A stretch of DNA of 50,065 bases from Candidatus Dormiibacterota bacterium (GCA_003153505.1 PLZA01000023.1:1-50065), one strand, 5' to 3'. Shown: positions 1-9,353, counted from the first letter of the stretch. Translations and numbers: made by a program. Notes: generated from the sequence alone by a model not told the origin.

Positions 1-1154
1 AGCAGCAGGACGTCCTTGACCTCGCCCTTGAGCACGCCGGCCTGGATGGCCGCGCCGACGGCGACAACCTCGTCCGGGTTCACGCCGCGATGCGGGTCCT
101 TGTTCGTGAAGCTCTTCACGAGCTCCTGGATCACCGGCATGCGCGTCGATCCGCCGACCAGGATCACCTCGTCGAGCTGCTGGGCGGTCATCCCGGCGTC
201 CTTGAGGGCCGCCTCGAACGGGCCGCGGCAGCGCGCGGTGAGGTCGTCGGTGAGCTGCTCGAACTTGCTGCGCGAAAGAGTGATGGCGAGGTGCTTCGGG
301 CCCGACGCATCGGCGGTGATGAAGGGCAGGTTGACCTCGGTCTCCTGACGCTGCGAGAGCTCGATCTTGGCCTTCTCCGCTGCCTCGGTGAGCCGCTGGA
401 GGGCCTGACGATCGCCGCGAAGGTCGATCCCCTGATCCTTTTTGAACTCATCGGCGAGCCAGTCGACGATGCGACGGTCATAGTCGTCGCCGCCGAGGTG
501 GGTGTCGCCGTTGGTGGACTTCACCTCGAAGACGCCTTCACCAACCTCGAGGATCGAGACGTCGAACGTCCCGCCACCGAGGTCGAAGACGAGGATCTTC
601 TCGTTCTCCTTCTTCTCGAGCCCGTACGCGAGCGCGGCGGCCGTGGGCTCGTTGATGATGCGCAGCACGTTCAGCCCGGCGATCTGCCCGGCGTTCTTGG
701 TCGCCTGGCGCTGGGCGTCGTTGAAGTACGCGGGCACGGTGATCACCGCATCGGTGACCTTCTCGCCGAGATAGGCCTCTGCGTCGGTCTTGAGCTTCTG
801 CAGGGTCATCGCGGAGATCTGCTCAGGCGTGTGACTCTCTCCGTTGACCTCGACCTCGACGCGGCCGTCCTTGCCGGCGACGACCTTGTACGGCACCTGC
901 TTGGCCTCGGTGCCGACCTCGCTCAGCAACCGGCCCATGAAGCGTTTGATCGAGTAGACGGTGTTCTCAGGGTTGACTGCGGCCTGGCGACGGGCAAGCT
1001 GCCCGACCAGGCGCTCGCCGGTGCGCGTAAACGCGACCACCGACGGTGTGGTACGGCCGCCCTCGGCGTTGGCGATGACGACTGGCTCGCCGCCCTCCAT
1101 CACTGCCACCACGCTGTTGGTGGTGCCGAGATCGATGCCGACTGTTTTAGCCAT
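1..1154 (-). CDS. dnaK: Molecular chaperone DnaK (Hsp70), 5' part; C-terminus lies outside the window
   Basis: ATP-dependent Hsp70 chaperone that binds exposed hydrophobic segments of client proteins in the cytoplasm with DnaJ and GrpE. The frame starts [14 protein letters not shown], the phosphate-1 loop, and continues through [11 protein letters not shown] (phosphate 2) and [10 protein letters not shown] (adenosine motif), so the whole nucleotide-binding domain and the interdomain linker (KDVLLL) are present. About 384 codons are visible of an expected 610-640; the substrate-binding domain lies beyond base 1. The ATG at 1152-1154 is preceded by a good GGAGGA ribosome site six bases upstream. 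It is divergent from a small gene at 1255. I found no convincing CIRCE or HAIR operator upstream, so its heat-shock control is not visible. Confidence 0.98.
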   Translation of the reverse strand, partial: MAKTVGIDLGTTNSVVAVMEGGEPVVIANAEGGRTTPSVVAFTRTGERLVGQLARRQAAVNPENTVYSIKRFMGRLLSEVGTEAKQVPYKVVAGKDGRVEVEVNGESHTPEQISAMTLQKLKTDAEAYLGEKVTDAVITVPAYFNDAQRQATKNAGQIAGLNVLRIINEPTAAALAYGLEKKENEKILVFDLGGGTFDVSILEVGEGVFEVKSTNGDTHLGGDDYDRRIVDWLADEFKKDQGIDLRGDRQALQRLTEAAEKAKIELSQRQETEVNLPFITADASGPKHLAITLSRSKFEQLTDDLTARCRGPFEAALKDAGMTAQQLDEVILVGGSTRMPVIQELVKSFTNKDPHRGVNPDEVVAVGAAIQAGVLKGEVKDVLL

Positions 1155-1254
1155 TGGATGTCCTCCGGGACTGATAACTCAGGGTGTTGGATTGAGCGTC
1201 AGAGGGACGCCCTTATCGAATACCTCGCGCCACGGACATGCTAAACGTACCGGG

Positions 1255-1602
1255 ATGACTGATTCTCGGCCGATTGAGGCGCAACTCACCGATCTGCGCC
1301 GCCGAGCAGACGAGGATTTCCTCCACCCCGACACGGTCCGCGAGCCAGGACGCCACCAGCTCGACCTGGGCGAGCTCGGCCTTCGGGTGAGCGTCACCCG
1401 GTCCCGCTACCCCAACCGCCCTGACGGCGTGGATCAGTACGCGGTGACCATGTCTCGCCCCGCGCTGGATCGGCCCCCGGGCAACCAGGAGGTCGCGATG
1501 GTGCTCTCCTCGGCCTTCGGCGGCGCCTCCAGTCAGGCCGTCGAGCGATCGGGAGGCTCGTCGAGGATCAGGATGTTCCGAGTGCCCGCCGGGAACCCGT
1601 AG
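1255..1602 (+). CDS. Hypothetical protein, 115 aa
   Basis: I do not recognise a family. The product begins MTDSRPIEAQLTDLRRRADE and is soluble, with a charged helical N-terminus and a central part that could form beta strands (LGLRVSVTRSRYP, QYAVTMSRPALD). Codon choice follows the G/C third-position bias of the neighbours, and the opposite strand shows no better gene here, which supports real coding. The ATG at 1255 was chosen because the frame further upstream runs through the dnaK 5' end. It is divergent from dnaK with a 100-bp gap and convergent with pcm, 12 bp from the pcm stop. It could be a dispensable lineage-specific gene. Confidence 0.55.
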   Translation: MTDSRPIEAQLTDLRRRADEDFLHPDTVREPGRHQLDLGELGLRVSVTRSRYPNRPDGVDQYAVTMSRPALDRPPGNQEVAMVLSSAFGGASSQAVERSGGSSRIRMFRVPAGNP

Positions 1603-1614
1603 CTCCAGCTTCGA

Positions 1615-2241
1615 TCAGCTCGTCGCCGCATCCCGGTACCCGTCGGCGCCGATCAGGGGCACGAAGCGGCAGGGCCCGAGCGACTCCGTCTCCCAGCGGC
1701 CGTTGACGAGGCGCAGCCTGGTGAGCTGCTCGCCGTTGGGCCCGTCCGTGATCGGGACGACCAAGCGTCCGCCCTCCACGAGTTGGCGAGCGAGCTCGAT
1801 GGGGAGGCGCGGGGCAGCCGCTCCCACGGCGATGGCGTCAAACGGGGCACGCTCCGGAACGCCGAGTGTGCCGTCGCCCTCGACGACCTCCACGTCGTAG
1901 TTCAGCCGGTGCAGGCGTTCCGCCGCCGATCGGGCAAGGGACTCCAGCCGTTCGATGCTCACAACGTGGGCGCCGCACGCTGACATCACCGCTGCCTGGT
2001 ACCCCGAACCCGTCCCAACATCGAGCGCCCGGTCGCCCTCGTGCAACTCGAGCGCCTCGACAACCAGGGCCACCATCAGCGGCTGGCTGATGGTCTGCCC
2101 GGGAGCATCGATTGGCAGCGCCCGGTCGGCGTAGGCGTGGGCTCGATCAGCCTCGAGCACGAAGTCCTCGCGCGGCACCCCGGCCATGGCGTGGAGCACC
2201 GAGGGCGACCGAATTCCGTACTCGATCAGCGACGCCATCAT
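1615..2241 (-). CDS. pcm: Protein-L-isoaspartate O-methyltransferase
   Basis: Methylates isoaspartyl residues in damaged proteins with S-adenosylmethionine so that they can be returned to aspartate. The sequence has the family N-terminus (MMASLIEYGIRSPSVLHAM, VPREDFV), the ISQP segment and the SAM-binding loop ALDVGTGSGYQAAVMS, followed by VEGDGTLG and the usual C-terminal strands. The start at 2241 gives 208 aa, normal for the family. The frame stays open upstream into the gene that ends at 2265, but homology begins about at the chosen ATG pair and no other standard start with a ribosome site is visible. It lies 23 bp behind the 141-aa gene and is probably cotranscribed with it. Confidence 0.9.
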   Translation of the reverse strand: MMASLIEYGIRSPSVLHAMAGVPREDFVLEADRAHAYADRALPIDAPGQTISQPLMVALVVEALELHEGDRALDVGTGSGYQAAVMSACGAHVVSIERLESLARSAAERLHRLNYDVEVVEGDGTLGVPERAPFDAIAVGAAAPRLPIELARQLVEGGRLVVPITDGPNGEQLTRLRLVNGRWETESLGPCRFVPLIGADGYRDAATS

Positions 2242-2264
2242 GCGATCACGGGCTGACGTAATCG

Positions 2265-2690
2265 TTAGCCTCGTGGAGTGAGATCCAGATCGGGCGGCGG
2301 GCTGTCCGGGAGCTTCCAGACGATCCACTCCTTCTGCCAGCGCCGGTGCAGGTCATTCGCCGAGTCGACCGCCTCGTGGTAGCCCTTCTCGAAGGTCGCG
2401 AAATCGTGGGCATCGAGGGCGGCCATGAGCGGGTCGAGGTCGTCCAGCATCCATTCCTCGATATCAGTGGTGTACTTCGGCCGCGTCACCTCGCAGAGCC
2501 GCAGGAGCTTGCGCATCTCACGAAGCTGCCAGCTGGCGAACGGCCAGTTGCCGGCCTGTGCAGCGTAGAAGGCCTTCCAGAATCGAGCGCCGATCTCGGG
2601 CATCAACCGCGCGAGTCCGGGCTGGAGCGCTGTCAGCTGTTCGAGCTCGAGCCGCTCGGGGTTCTTGGGCTGCGTGTCGACGTCTGCCAT
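2265..2690 (-). CDS. Conserved helical protein of unknown function, 141 aa
   Basis: The product is almost entirely predicted helix. It has a region rich in aromatic residues (ARFWKAFYAAQAGNWPFASWQL), a conserved-looking REMRKLLRLCEVTRPKY, two further amphipathic helices and a C-terminal tail KLPDSPPPDLDL. From memory this pattern resembles a four-helix-bundle, cytochrome-c'-like family without a heme motif; no CXXCH is present, so heme binding is not supported. I assign no function. The ATG at 2690 lies 10 bases behind a TAGACT hexamer that overlaps a 16-bp palindrome at 2705-2720, so a palindrome-binding regulator may control it. It is upstream of pcm on the same strand. Confidence 0.75.
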   Translation of the reverse strand: MADVDTQPKNPERLELEQLTALQPGLARLMPEIGARFWKAFYAAQAGNWPFASWQLREMRKLLRLCEVTRPKYTTDIEEWMLDDLDPLMAALDAHDFATFEKGYHEAVDSANDLHRRWQKEWIVWKLPDSPPPDLDLTPRG

Positions 2691-2700
2691 TCTGGATCCA

Positions 2701-2720
2701 AGTCTACGGACGCGTCCGTA
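2701..2720. promoter_or_regulatory. 16-bp perfect palindrome (2705-2720) and minus-strand -10 in a divergent intergenic region
   Basis: TACGGACGCGTCCGTA at 2705-2720 is a perfect inverted repeat. Its left edge overlaps AGTCTA (2701-2706), which reads TAGACT on the minus strand, 10 bases before the ATG of the 141-aa gene. It lies between that gene (start 2690) and the kelch gene (start 2759). The placement fits an operator for a dimeric regulator blocking the minus-strand promoter. The regulator is unknown. Confidence 0.5.
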
Positions 2721-2758
2721 TCCGGGAACCCGTCGGGCATCGCGTGCGTGTCAGCGAC

Positions 2759-4312
2759 ATGAGTACTGAACTGCATCGCGCCCCCTGGTCCCGGCCGCTC
2801 GTGGCGATCGCGTTCGTCGCGGTGGTCGGCGCTGGGCTCGGTTCCTTCTTCGGCATTCGCGCGGTTCAGGGAGCCGGCTCTGGGACGGCGTCGGGACAGC
2901 CCGCGGCTCGCATCGGCGCGGCCATGGCGTATGACGCTGCCAGTCGAACGGTTGTCCTCTTCGGCGGTCAGGATCGGTCCCGGACACTCGACGACACCTG
3001 GACCTGGGACGGATCCGGCTGGGCCCAGGCGCGCCCGGCAACGTCGCCGCCACCCATGGACAACGCGCAGATGACCTATGACCCGGTGACGCATGACGTC
3101 CTCCTGGTCGGCAGCGCGCAGGTTGCGCGCTCGCTCATGGGCCCGATCGCCTGCTCGGCTGGATCAGGCGCTTCGTCCTCGGGCTCGGGAGGCTCGAGCT
3201 CGATCATCGTCCCGCCTGGCAACCCAATTCCGGCGATCGCTCCGGTGCCGAGCGCCACCGGGACCGCCAAACGAGGCATCGTGGTGGCGCCGCCCGCCTG
3301 CAACACCTACGTCGCGCCATCCGCGGCCACGTGGTTGTGGAACGGGAGCGACTGGTCCAAGACCTCCGCCCCGACGCCGTACGTTGTCTTCGGCGGTGGC
3401 ACCCTCGCGACCGACCCGGTGGCGGGACGCGCGATGCTCCTCACTCGGGGGCCGTTTGCGGCACCGGCCCTGGGAGCCGCGCAGCCGGCGATCGCCTGCC
3501 CGATGCAGGCCGGTGCAACGCCCGGCGCCCGGCCGAGCTGCCCGGTGTTCCCAATGCTCGCGCCGGCCTGGACGTGGAATGGGCAGCAGTGGAAGGTCGT
3601 GGTGTCGACGCCGGCCACCTCATCCTTCGACACAGTTGGATCATCGATCGTGGATGACGCCGTCACCGGCAAGCTCGCGACGTTCAGCAGCAATTTCATC
3701 GCGCCGATCCCGGAGCCCCTGCCGTGTCAGGGCTGCGTGACCGGGGCGCCGATCAAGCAGTCGGCGTGCTGCACGGGGACCGAGAGCGTCTGGAACGGCA
3801 CCGCCTGGAACCAGATCGCCTCGTTCCGGAACGGTCCCTCGACCGCGGGCGCCACATTGGTGGGCGACCCGGCGGCGCACAGCGATCTCGCGTTCACGGC
3901 TGATGGGCAGACCTGGGTCTGGACAGGTGTCTGGACCCGTCTTCACCCAGGCACCACGCCGCCGATGACCACTGGCGCAGCGTCGGCATACGACGCCGCG
4001 ACCGGCTCGGTGGTGGTCTTTGGGGGCATCGCGGTCACACAACGCGCAAGTGGTCTGTACGACCAGACGTGGACGTGGGGTGGCACCGGCTGGAGCCGCG
4101 TCGCCGGCAGCTCTGGCCCGAGCGTCACGATCCCGATCCCCTCGCCCGTGAGCGTGCCGCCGGGGCTGCCGTGCAATCCCATCGCCAAGCCGGCGCCGGC
4201 GGCCGGAACGACGCAGGCGCCGCCATCCGTGATCTGCAACGGCAGCGGTGGCGGCATGGGCTCCAGCAGCGGCGGCTCATCCGGCTCCGGCACCGGGGTC
4301 GTCGCGCCCTGA
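2759..4312 (+). CDS. Membrane-anchored kelch-type beta-propeller protein, 517 aa
   Basis: Probably an exported or membrane-anchored beta-propeller. Residues 10-35 form one hydrophobic segment (RPLVAIAFVAVVGAGLGSFFG) followed by an outside domain. Kelch-like blades are visible as MAYDAASRTVVLFGG, MTYDPVTHDVLLVG and SAYDAATGSVVVFGG, each followed by W-T-W-D/G-G-S/T-W motifs. Between blades are loops rich in Gly, Ser and Pro with several cysteines (IACSAGSG, PPACNTY, LPCQGC, SACCTG), suggesting disulfides outside the cell. The C-terminus is a low-complexity Gly-Ser tail. The ATG at 2759 places the hydrophobic segment at the N-terminus; no strong ribosome site is visible. The ligand or substrate is unknown; the galactose-oxidase fold is an alternative label, but I see no copper ligand set. 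Confidence 0.8.
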   Translation: MSTELHRAPWSRPLVAIAFVAVVGAGLGSFFGIRAVQGAGSGTASGQPAARIGAAMAYDAASRTVVLFGGQDRSRTLDDTWTWDGSGWAQARPATSPPPMDNAQMTYDPVTHDVLLVGSAQVARSLMGPIACSAGSGASSSGSGGSSSIIVPPGNPIPAIAPVPSATGTAKRGIVVAPPACNTYVAPSAATWLWNGSDWSKTSAPTPYVVFGGGTLATDPVAGRAMLLTRGPFAAPALGAAQPAIACPMQAGATPGARPSCPVFPMLAPAWTWNGQQWKVVVSTPATSSFDTVGSSIVDDAVTGKLATFSSNFIAPIPEPLPCQGCVTGAPIKQSACCTGTESVWNGTAWNQIASFRNGPSTAGATLVGDPAAHSDLAFTADGQTWVWTGVWTRLHPGTTPPMTTGAASAYDAATGSVVVFGGIAVTQRASGLYDQTWTWGGTGWSRVAGSSGPSVTIPIPSPVSVPPGLPCNPIAKPAPAAGTTQAPPSVICNGSGGGMGSSSGGSSGSGTGVVAP

Positions 4313-4331
4313 GCCCCCACAATGGCGGTGC

Positions 4332-4808
4332 ATGGGAGATGACGATGACGTTCGTATCGAAGTCCTCGGGGATCGTGAGGATGCCCAGGTCCGAGGGATG
4401 CTCGTCGACCTGGCGCTCGCCGAGCAGCGCCATTTCGACCACCCGCCGGAGACGACCGACCAGCTGAGCGCGCGGCTTGCCACAGCCCCGCGATTCACGG
4501 GTGAGAATCACCTGCTCGTGGCCCGGTCATCCGACGGTGCGGCGATCGGGCTGTGCTGGGTCGTGCTTTTCGACCCGGGTACGGGGCTGGAGGCGGAGAT
4601 CGCGGAGCTGTACGTCCGCCCCGAGGGAAGAGGTCAGGGAGTCGCCCATCGTCTGATGAGCGAGGCGATGCAGCTGATTCGCAGCCGCGAGGTCACGTTC
4701 GCCTGCGTGTGGACCCGGGGTGACAACAACGCAGCGCTCGCCGCATACAGCGCTGCCGGATTTTCGCCGACCGAGCAGACCGTGCTGACATGGCTCCCGC
4801 TCGAATGA
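4332..4808 (+). CDS. GNAT family N-acetyltransferase, 158 aa
   Basis: A Gcn5-related acetyltransferase, transferring an acetyl group from acetyl-CoA to an unidentified amine. The acetyl-CoA pyrophosphate loop is VRPEGRGQGVAHRLM (motif A, Q/R-x-x-G-x-G/A), preceded by the beta-4 strand AEIAELYV and followed by the C-terminal VWTRGDNNAALAAYSAAGF, typical of motif B. Length and domain order are normal for a single-domain GNAT. The ATG at 4332 follows the kelch gene stop by 19 bases, so the two may be cotranscribed. The start could also lie a few codons inside the Asp-rich N-terminus (MGDDDDVRIEV). Confidence 0.88.
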   Translation: MGDDDDVRIEVLGDREDAQVRGMLVDLALAEQRHFDHPPETTDQLSARLATAPRFTGENHLLVARSSDGAAIGLCWVVLFDPGTGLEAEIAELYVRPEGRGQGVAHRLMSEAMQLIRSREVTFACVWTRGDNNAALAAYSAAGFSPTEQTVLTWLPLE

Positions 4809-4821
4809 GTCGAGAGGTCGG

Positions 4822-4829
4822 GATAATAG
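4822..4829 (+). promoter_or_regulatory. Near-leaderless -10 element of gatC
   Basis: GATAAT at 4822-4827 (or TAATAG at 4824-4829) lies 7-9 bases before the gatC ATG, with no ribosome-binding site between. This fits a transcript starting at or just before the start codon. Confidence 0.55.
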
Positions 4830-4836
4830 CCGCTCC

Positions 4837-5139
4837 ATGACACTTTCTCGAGATGACGTCGATCACATCGCGACGCTTGCGCGGATTGGTCTCACCGACG
4901 CGGAGAAAGATCGCCTCCTCGGGGAGCTGGAAGCGATTCTCGGTCACATCGCGCGGCTCCAGCAGGTCGATACGTCGGCGCTTGCTGAGACCGCACAGGT
5001 CGGTGATCTCGTCAATGTGATGCGTGCCGACGAGCCCGACGCGCCGATCGGCGCGTCGGCGGCACTCCGCAACGCACCCGCGTCAGACGGCAACTACTTC
5101 GTCGTTGGAGCGATCCAGGGCACCGATCTTGATGCCTAG
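4837..5139 (+). CDS. gatC: Asp-tRNA(Asn)/Glu-tRNA(Gln) amidotransferase subunit C
   Basis: Small subunit of the GatCAB amidotransferase, which turns misacylated Glu-tRNA(Gln) and/or Asp-tRNA(Asn) into the correct amide form. GatC stabilises GatA and tethers it to GatB. The 100-aa product has the family pattern: VDHIATLARIGLTDAEKDRLLGELEAILGHIARLQQVDT, then the conserved MRADEP loop and a C-terminal NYFVVGAI. The start is fixed by the ATG at 4837 with a -10 hexamer just upstream and no Shine-Dalgarno. The stop overlaps the start of gatA by eight bases, so translation is probably coupled. Confidence 0.96.
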   Translation: MTLSRDDVDHIATLARIGLTDAEKDRLLGELEAILGHIARLQQVDTSALAETAQVGDLVNVMRADEPDAPIGASAALRNAPASDGNYFVVGAIQGTDLDA

Positions 5140-6592
5140 AACAATCAGCGAGCTTGGCATTGCCCTCCGCGACGGCAGCACCACGCCGCGTGCCCTGCTC
5201 GCCGAAGCCCTGGCCCATGTCGAGCGCAGCGACAAGGATCTGAACGCATACCTGACCGTCACACGCGAGCTCGCCGAACAACAGGCGGCCGCCGCGGTGC
5301 ACATGCTCGAGGATCACCCCGAGACGGCATCGCCGTTGTGCGGTATCCCGATGGCGCTGAAGGATGTCCTCTGCGTGGACGGCATCGAGACCACCGCCGG
5401 GTCGAAGATGCTGCGCGGGTTCAAACCGCCGTACACGGGGACCGCGGTGCAGCGCCTCTTCGACGCCGGAGCCGTGTGCATCGGCAAGACCAACTGCGAC
5501 GAATTCGCCATGGGATCGTCGACCGAGAACTCGGCGTATGGTCCGGTTGGCAATCCGTGGGACATCGAGCGCGTGCCGGGCGGGAGCAGTGGTGGCAGCG
5601 CGGCAACGGTCGCGGCCGGCTCGGTTCCGTACTCGCTCGGCACCGACACCGGCGGCTCGATCCGGCAGCCCGCGGCCCTCTCCGGCGTGGTCGGGTTCAA
5701 GCCGACGTACGGGCGGATTTCGCGATACGGGCTCATCGCTTTCGCGTCGTCACTCGATCAGATTGGCCCGTTCACGCGGACTGTCGAGGACTGCGCGCTG
5801 GTCTACTCGGCGATCGCGGGGCACGATCCACGCGACAGCACGTCGGACCCGCGGGCCGTCGACGATCCGCTCGCCTCGCTGCGCGCAGGCGTTGCGGGCA
5901 TGCGCCTCGGCATTCCACGCGAGTACCTCGGCGAGGGCACCGAACCGGGTGTTCGCGCGGCGGTGGAGGCCGCGTTCCGGGTGCTCGAAGCCCAGGGCGC
6001 CACGCTCCAGGATGTCTCGCTGCCGAGCACGGATGTGGCGCTGAGCGTCTACTACATCATCGCTCCGGCGGAGTGCTCGTCCAACCTTGCCCGCTACGAC
6101 GGTGTTCGATTCGGCAATCGCGTGGAGCGCGCGTCGCTCACCGACATGTACCTGCAGACGCGGGAAGCCGGGTTCGGCAACGAGGTGAAGCGCAGGATCA
6201 TGCTCGGCACGTACGCATTGTCGAGCGGCTACTACGACGCGTACTACCGGCAGGCGCAGAAGGTGCGCACGCTCGTCAGCCAGGAGTTTGACGGCGTGTT
6301 CAAAGAGGTGGACGCGATCGTCTGTCCGACCTCGCCGAGCGTCGCCTTCCCGATGGGATCGCGCGACGACCCGCTGTCCATGTACATGTGCGATGTCGTG
6401 ACGCTGCCGGCCAACCTCGCGGGAGTCCCCGGCATCTCGGTCCCCTGCGGTTTCGTGGATGGCCTCCCCGTCGGATTGCAGGTGATCGCGCCGCGCTTCG
6501 AGGATTCGCGTGTGCTCCGGGTCGCGCATGCCTATGAGCAGGCGACCAGCTTCCACACGGTTCTGTCCCCGTACGCGAGCGAGGCGGCGTGA
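5132..6592 (+). CDS. gatA: Asp-tRNA(Asn)/Glu-tRNA(Gln) amidotransferase subunit A
   Basis: The amidase subunit of GatCAB: it hydrolyses glutamine and channels ammonia to GatB. It belongs to the amidase-signature family and shows the whole Ser-cisSer-Lys triad: the Lys in [11 protein letters not shown], the cis-Ser region [15 protein letters not shown] and the nucleophile region [14 protein letters not shown]. At 486 aa the length is standard. The ATG at 5132 lies inside the last codons of gatC, and the frame upstream of it is a gatC shadow. The gatA stop overlaps the gatB start by four bases (GTGA). This is the middle gene of a classic gatC-gatA-gatB operon. Confidence 0.98.
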   Translation: MPRTISELGIALRDGSTTPRALLAEALAHVERSDKDLNAYLTVTRELAEQQAAAAVHMLEDHPETASPLCGIPMALKDVLCVDGIETTAGSKMLRGFKPPYTGTAVQRLFDAGAVCIGKTNCDEFAMGSSTENSAYGPVGNPWDIERVPGGSSGGSAATVAAGSVPYSLGTDTGGSIRQPAALSGVVGFKPTYGRISRYGLIAFASSLDQIGPFTRTVEDCALVYSAIAGHDPRDSTSDPRAVDDPLASLRAGVAGMRLGIPREYLGEGTEPGVRAAVEAAFRVLEAQGATLQDVSLPSTDVALSVYYIIAPAECSSNLARYDGVRFGNRVERASLTDMYLQTREAGFGNEVKRRIMLGTYALSSGYYDAYYRQAQKVRTLVSQEFDGVFKEVDAIVCPTSPSVAFPMGSRDDPLSMYMCDVVTLPANLAGVPGISVPCGFVDGLPVGLQVIAPRFEDSRVLRVAHAYEQATSFHTVLSPYASEAA

Positions 6593-8070
6593 CCGAGGCC
6601 GCCACGATCCCGTCGGCCTTGGATCGCTATGAGGTGGTGATCGGCCTCGAGGTGCACGCACAGCTGCTCACGCGCAGCAAGATGTTCTGCCCGTGCCCGG
6701 CGGACTACACGAGCGCCGCCCCGAACGAGAACACCTGCCCTGTGTGCCTCGGATTGCCCGGGGTGCTGCCGGTGATCAATCAGCAAGCGGTGGAGTACAC
6801 GGTGCGCACCGCGCTGGCGCTGCACTGCGACATTCCGCCATTCACCAAATTCGATCGCAAGAACTATTTCTACCCGGACCTTCCCAAGGGGTACCAGATC
6901 TCGCAGTACGACCTGCCGCTCTCGATCAACGGGCACCTCGAGTTCCCGGTCGGCGGCGAGACGGTGAGATGCGGCATCACGCGCGTCCACCTCGAAGAGG
7001 ACACCGGCACCATGCACCATGCGGGAGACGTGCTCCAGAGCGCGATGTCGTCGCTGATCGACCTGAACCGCTGCGGCGTACCGTTGATGGAGATCGTCGG
7101 CGAGCCGGACCTGCGCGCGCCGGAGGCGGCGCGCGAGTACCTGGTGCGCCTGCGTCAGATCCTCACCTACATCGGCGTGAATGACGGCAATCTCGAGCAG
7201 GGCTCCTTCCGGTGCGACGCCAACATCTCATTGCGTCCCCGAGGCGCGCAGGAGCTCGGCGTGAAGGTCGAGGTCAAGAACATGAACTCGTTCCGGGCGG
7301 TGCAACGCGCCCTCGAGTCCGAGATCGAGCGCCAGACCAGTGTGCTCGACGCCGGCGGAACGCTCGTCCAGGAGACGCGTGGCTGGGTGGAGGCGCACGG
7401 ACGGACCATCTCGCAGCGAAGCAAGGAGCAGGCTCACGATTACCGCTACTTCCCCGAGCCTGATCTGCCACCGCTTCGCTTGGATGCTGCGTTTGTCGAG
7501 CGAGTGCGCGCGACGCTTCCCGAGCTTCCCGAGGCCCGGGCCCATCGCTTCCAGGAGCAGTACGGTTTGACCGCGTATGACGCCGCGGTGCTGACCGACA
7601 CCCGCGAGGAGGCGGACACCTATGAGGCGCTGGTCGGCGCCGGAGTTCCCGCCAAGCTTGCCGCGAACTGGCAGAGCGGCGATGTGGCTGCGCTGGCGAA
7701 CGAGCATCGAATGCCGCTGCAGCACAGCGGTCTCGGCGTCGAGGGCCTGGCGAGCCTGCTCCGTCTGGTGGACTCGGGCGCGATCAACGGGCCGACCGCC
7801 AAGGAGCTGCTTGCCGAGCTCTATGTCGCCGGCGGCAATCCCGAGGCGCTCGTCCGGGATCGCGGCCTGGCCCAGGTCAGCGACACTGCGGAGCTGACCG
7901 CGCTCGTCGACGCCGCCATCGCCGCGAACCCAGCGGCTGCAGCCGATTTCCGGGCCGGCAAGCAACAGGCGCTCGGCCAGCTGATGCGTTCTGTCAAGGA
8001 GGCGACCGGTGGCAAGGCCGACATGCCACTGGTGAACCGTCTGCTTCGCGACCGGCTCTCGGAGCAGTAG
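6589..8070 (+). CDS. gatB: Asp-tRNA(Asn)/Glu-tRNA(Gln) amidotransferase subunit B
   Basis: The tRNA-binding kinase/amidotransferase subunit of GatCAB, which phosphorylates the misacylated side chain and accepts ammonia from GatA. Visible family markers are [21 protein letters not shown] at the N-terminus, the paired-cysteine segment [15 protein letters not shown], the [14 protein letters not shown] signature, [11 protein letters not shown], and the C-terminal YqeY-like tail domain (from about residue 400, ending [26 protein letters not shown]). It has 493 aa, within the normal range. It starts with GTG at 6589, overlapping the gatA stop by four bases. The RNA methyltransferase begins six bases later. 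Confidence 0.98.
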   Translation: MTEAATIPSALDRYEVVIGLEVHAQLLTRSKMFCPCPADYTSAAPNENTCPVCLGLPGVLPVINQQAVEYTVRTALALHCDIPPFTKFDRKNYFYPDLPKGYQISQYDLPLSINGHLEFPVGGETVRCGITRVHLEEDTGTMHHAGDVLQSAMSSLIDLNRCGVPLMEIVGEPDLRAPEAAREYLVRLRQILTYIGVNDGNLEQGSFRCDANISLRPRGAQELGVKVEVKNMNSFRAVQRALESEIERQTSVLDAGGTLVQETRGWVEAHGRTISQRSKEQAHDYRYFPEPDLPPLRLDAAFVERVRATLPELPEARAHRFQEQYGLTAYDAAVLTDTREEADTYEALVGAGVPAKLAANWQSGDVAALANEHRMPLQHSGLGVEGLASLLRLVDSGAINGPTAKELLAELYVAGGNPEALVRDRGLAQVSDTAELTALVDAAIAANPAAAADFRAGKQQALGQLMRSVKEATGGKADMPLVNRLLRDRLSEQ

Positions 8071-8075
8071 CCCCG

Positions 8076-9353
8076 GTGCGTCTCGGACGCATGGTCCACG
8101 GTGGACTGTGCCTTGCCCATGACGAGCAGGGCGCCACGATGCTCGTCGAGGGGGGCATCCCCGGTGAGGACGTCGAGGTCTCGGTTCGCTATCGAAAGGG
8201 CGCGACATCGTTCGCCGAAGTGGTACGCGTCCTCGAAGCCTCACCACACCGGGTGACGCCGCCGTGTCCCTATGTGCCGAAGTGCGGGGGCTGCCAGCTG
8301 CAGCACATTGCGTATTCGCACCAGGTGGAGCTGAAGCGGGACATCGTGCTCGACGCCCTGCGCCGACAGCACATCGAGCATCCGGCGCCACGCCTGCACG
8401 CGGTCGATGACCCCTGGCGGTATCGCCTCCGCGGCGAGTTCCATGTGATCCCTGGGACCGAGTCCACGCCGCCGGGGCTCGGGTTCAATCGCGCGCGCAG
8501 CTGGCGGCCGATCGCGGTCGACGATTGCCTGATCCATCATCCACGGATCACGACGGCGCTGCCCGCGCTGCGCGGCCTGCTCAACTCCAGCGCCACCCAC
8601 GCGCTCGGCACCCTCCACCTGACAGTCGGCGAGGAGGGCCAGGAGCTGCTCATCCACGCCAAGCCGGCCAAGGGTCTCGCGGCCGGCGCACTCGATGGCG
8701 GTCTCGATCTCCCCGACGCCGGGCGCGTCAGCACCACGTCGACGACGCTGCGCTGGCGCGGCATGACATTTCGAGTGACGCCTGACGCCTTCATCCAAGT
8801 CAACTGGGCGCAGATGGACGTGTTGTACCAGTGCGCCATCGACGCGCTCGGCGACTACGCTAGCCTGCGCGTGGTCGACGCGTATGCCGGCATCGGCGTG
8901 CTCGCGTGTCACCTCGCTGCCGGCGCGCGCGAGGTCGTGTGCATCGAGAGCAACCGCGGCGCCGCGCAACTCGGTGTGCTCAACGCGCGCGTCAACGACG
9001 TCGCCGAGCGCATGCATTTCGTGCTCTCGCCAGTGGAGGATGCGTTGCCGCGTGTCGGCGCTGCCGAGATGGCCGACATGGTCATCCTCGACCCGCCGCG
9101 TGCAGGCTGCTCGGGACGCGTCACCGGCTGGCTCGCGCTCGCCGGCCCCGAGCGAGTCGTCTACGTGTCGTGCGATCCGGCGACGCTCGCGCGAGATCTG
9201 CACACCCTGGTGGCGTCGGGGCCCTATCGCGTCGATTCACTCGACGTCGTGGACATGTTTCCGCAGACCTATCACGTCGAGACCGTGGTGCAACTCACCC
9301 GCACCCAGGCGCCCCCCGACGGCGAGGGTCCGGAGCCCTCCGCGACCCCCTGA
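8076..9353 (+). CDS. 23S rRNA (uracil-5-)-methyltransferase of the TrmA/RlmD (RumA) family
   Basis: SAM-dependent enzyme making 5-methyluridine in 23S rRNA or tRNA. An N-terminal TRAM-like domain (GRMVHGGLCLA, VEGGIPGEDVEV) is followed by a four-cysteine iron-sulfur cluster site (CPYVPKCGGCQ plus the Cys in VDDCLIHH), as in RumA/RlmD. The methyltransferase domain has VVDAYAGIGVLACHLA (SAM binding), LDPPRAGC with the catalytic Cys, and YVSCDPATLARDL. At 425 aa the length is normal. The GTG at 8076 sits close behind gatB; the TRAM domain looks one strand short at its start, so the true start is a little uncertain. Which uridine is modified cannot be read from sequence. Confidence 0.93.
   Translation: MRLGRMVHGGLCLAHDEQGATMLVEGGIPGEDVEVSVRYRKGATSFAEVVRVLEASPHRVTPPCPYVPKCGGCQLQHIAYSHQVELKRDIVLDALRRQHIEHPAPRLHAVDDPWRYRLRGEFHVIPGTESTPPGLGFNRARSWRPIAVDDCLIHHPRITTALPALRGLLNSSATHALGTLHLTVGEEGQELLIHAKPAKGLAAGALDGGLDLPDAGRVSTTSTTLRWRGMTFRVTPDAFIQVNWAQMDVLYQCAIDALGDYASLRVVDAYAGIGVLACHLAAGAREVVCIESNRGAAQLGVLNARVNDVAERMHFVLSPVEDALPRVGAAEMADMVILDPPRAGCSGRVTGWLALAGPERVVYVSCDPATLARDLHTLVASGPYRVDSLDVVDMFPQTYHVETVVQLTRTQAPPDGEGPEPSATP

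Noticed and set aside
7228..8391. 387-codon minus-strand frame opposite gatB and the RNA methyltransferase
   Set aside because: Antisense shadow of two confidently identified genes.
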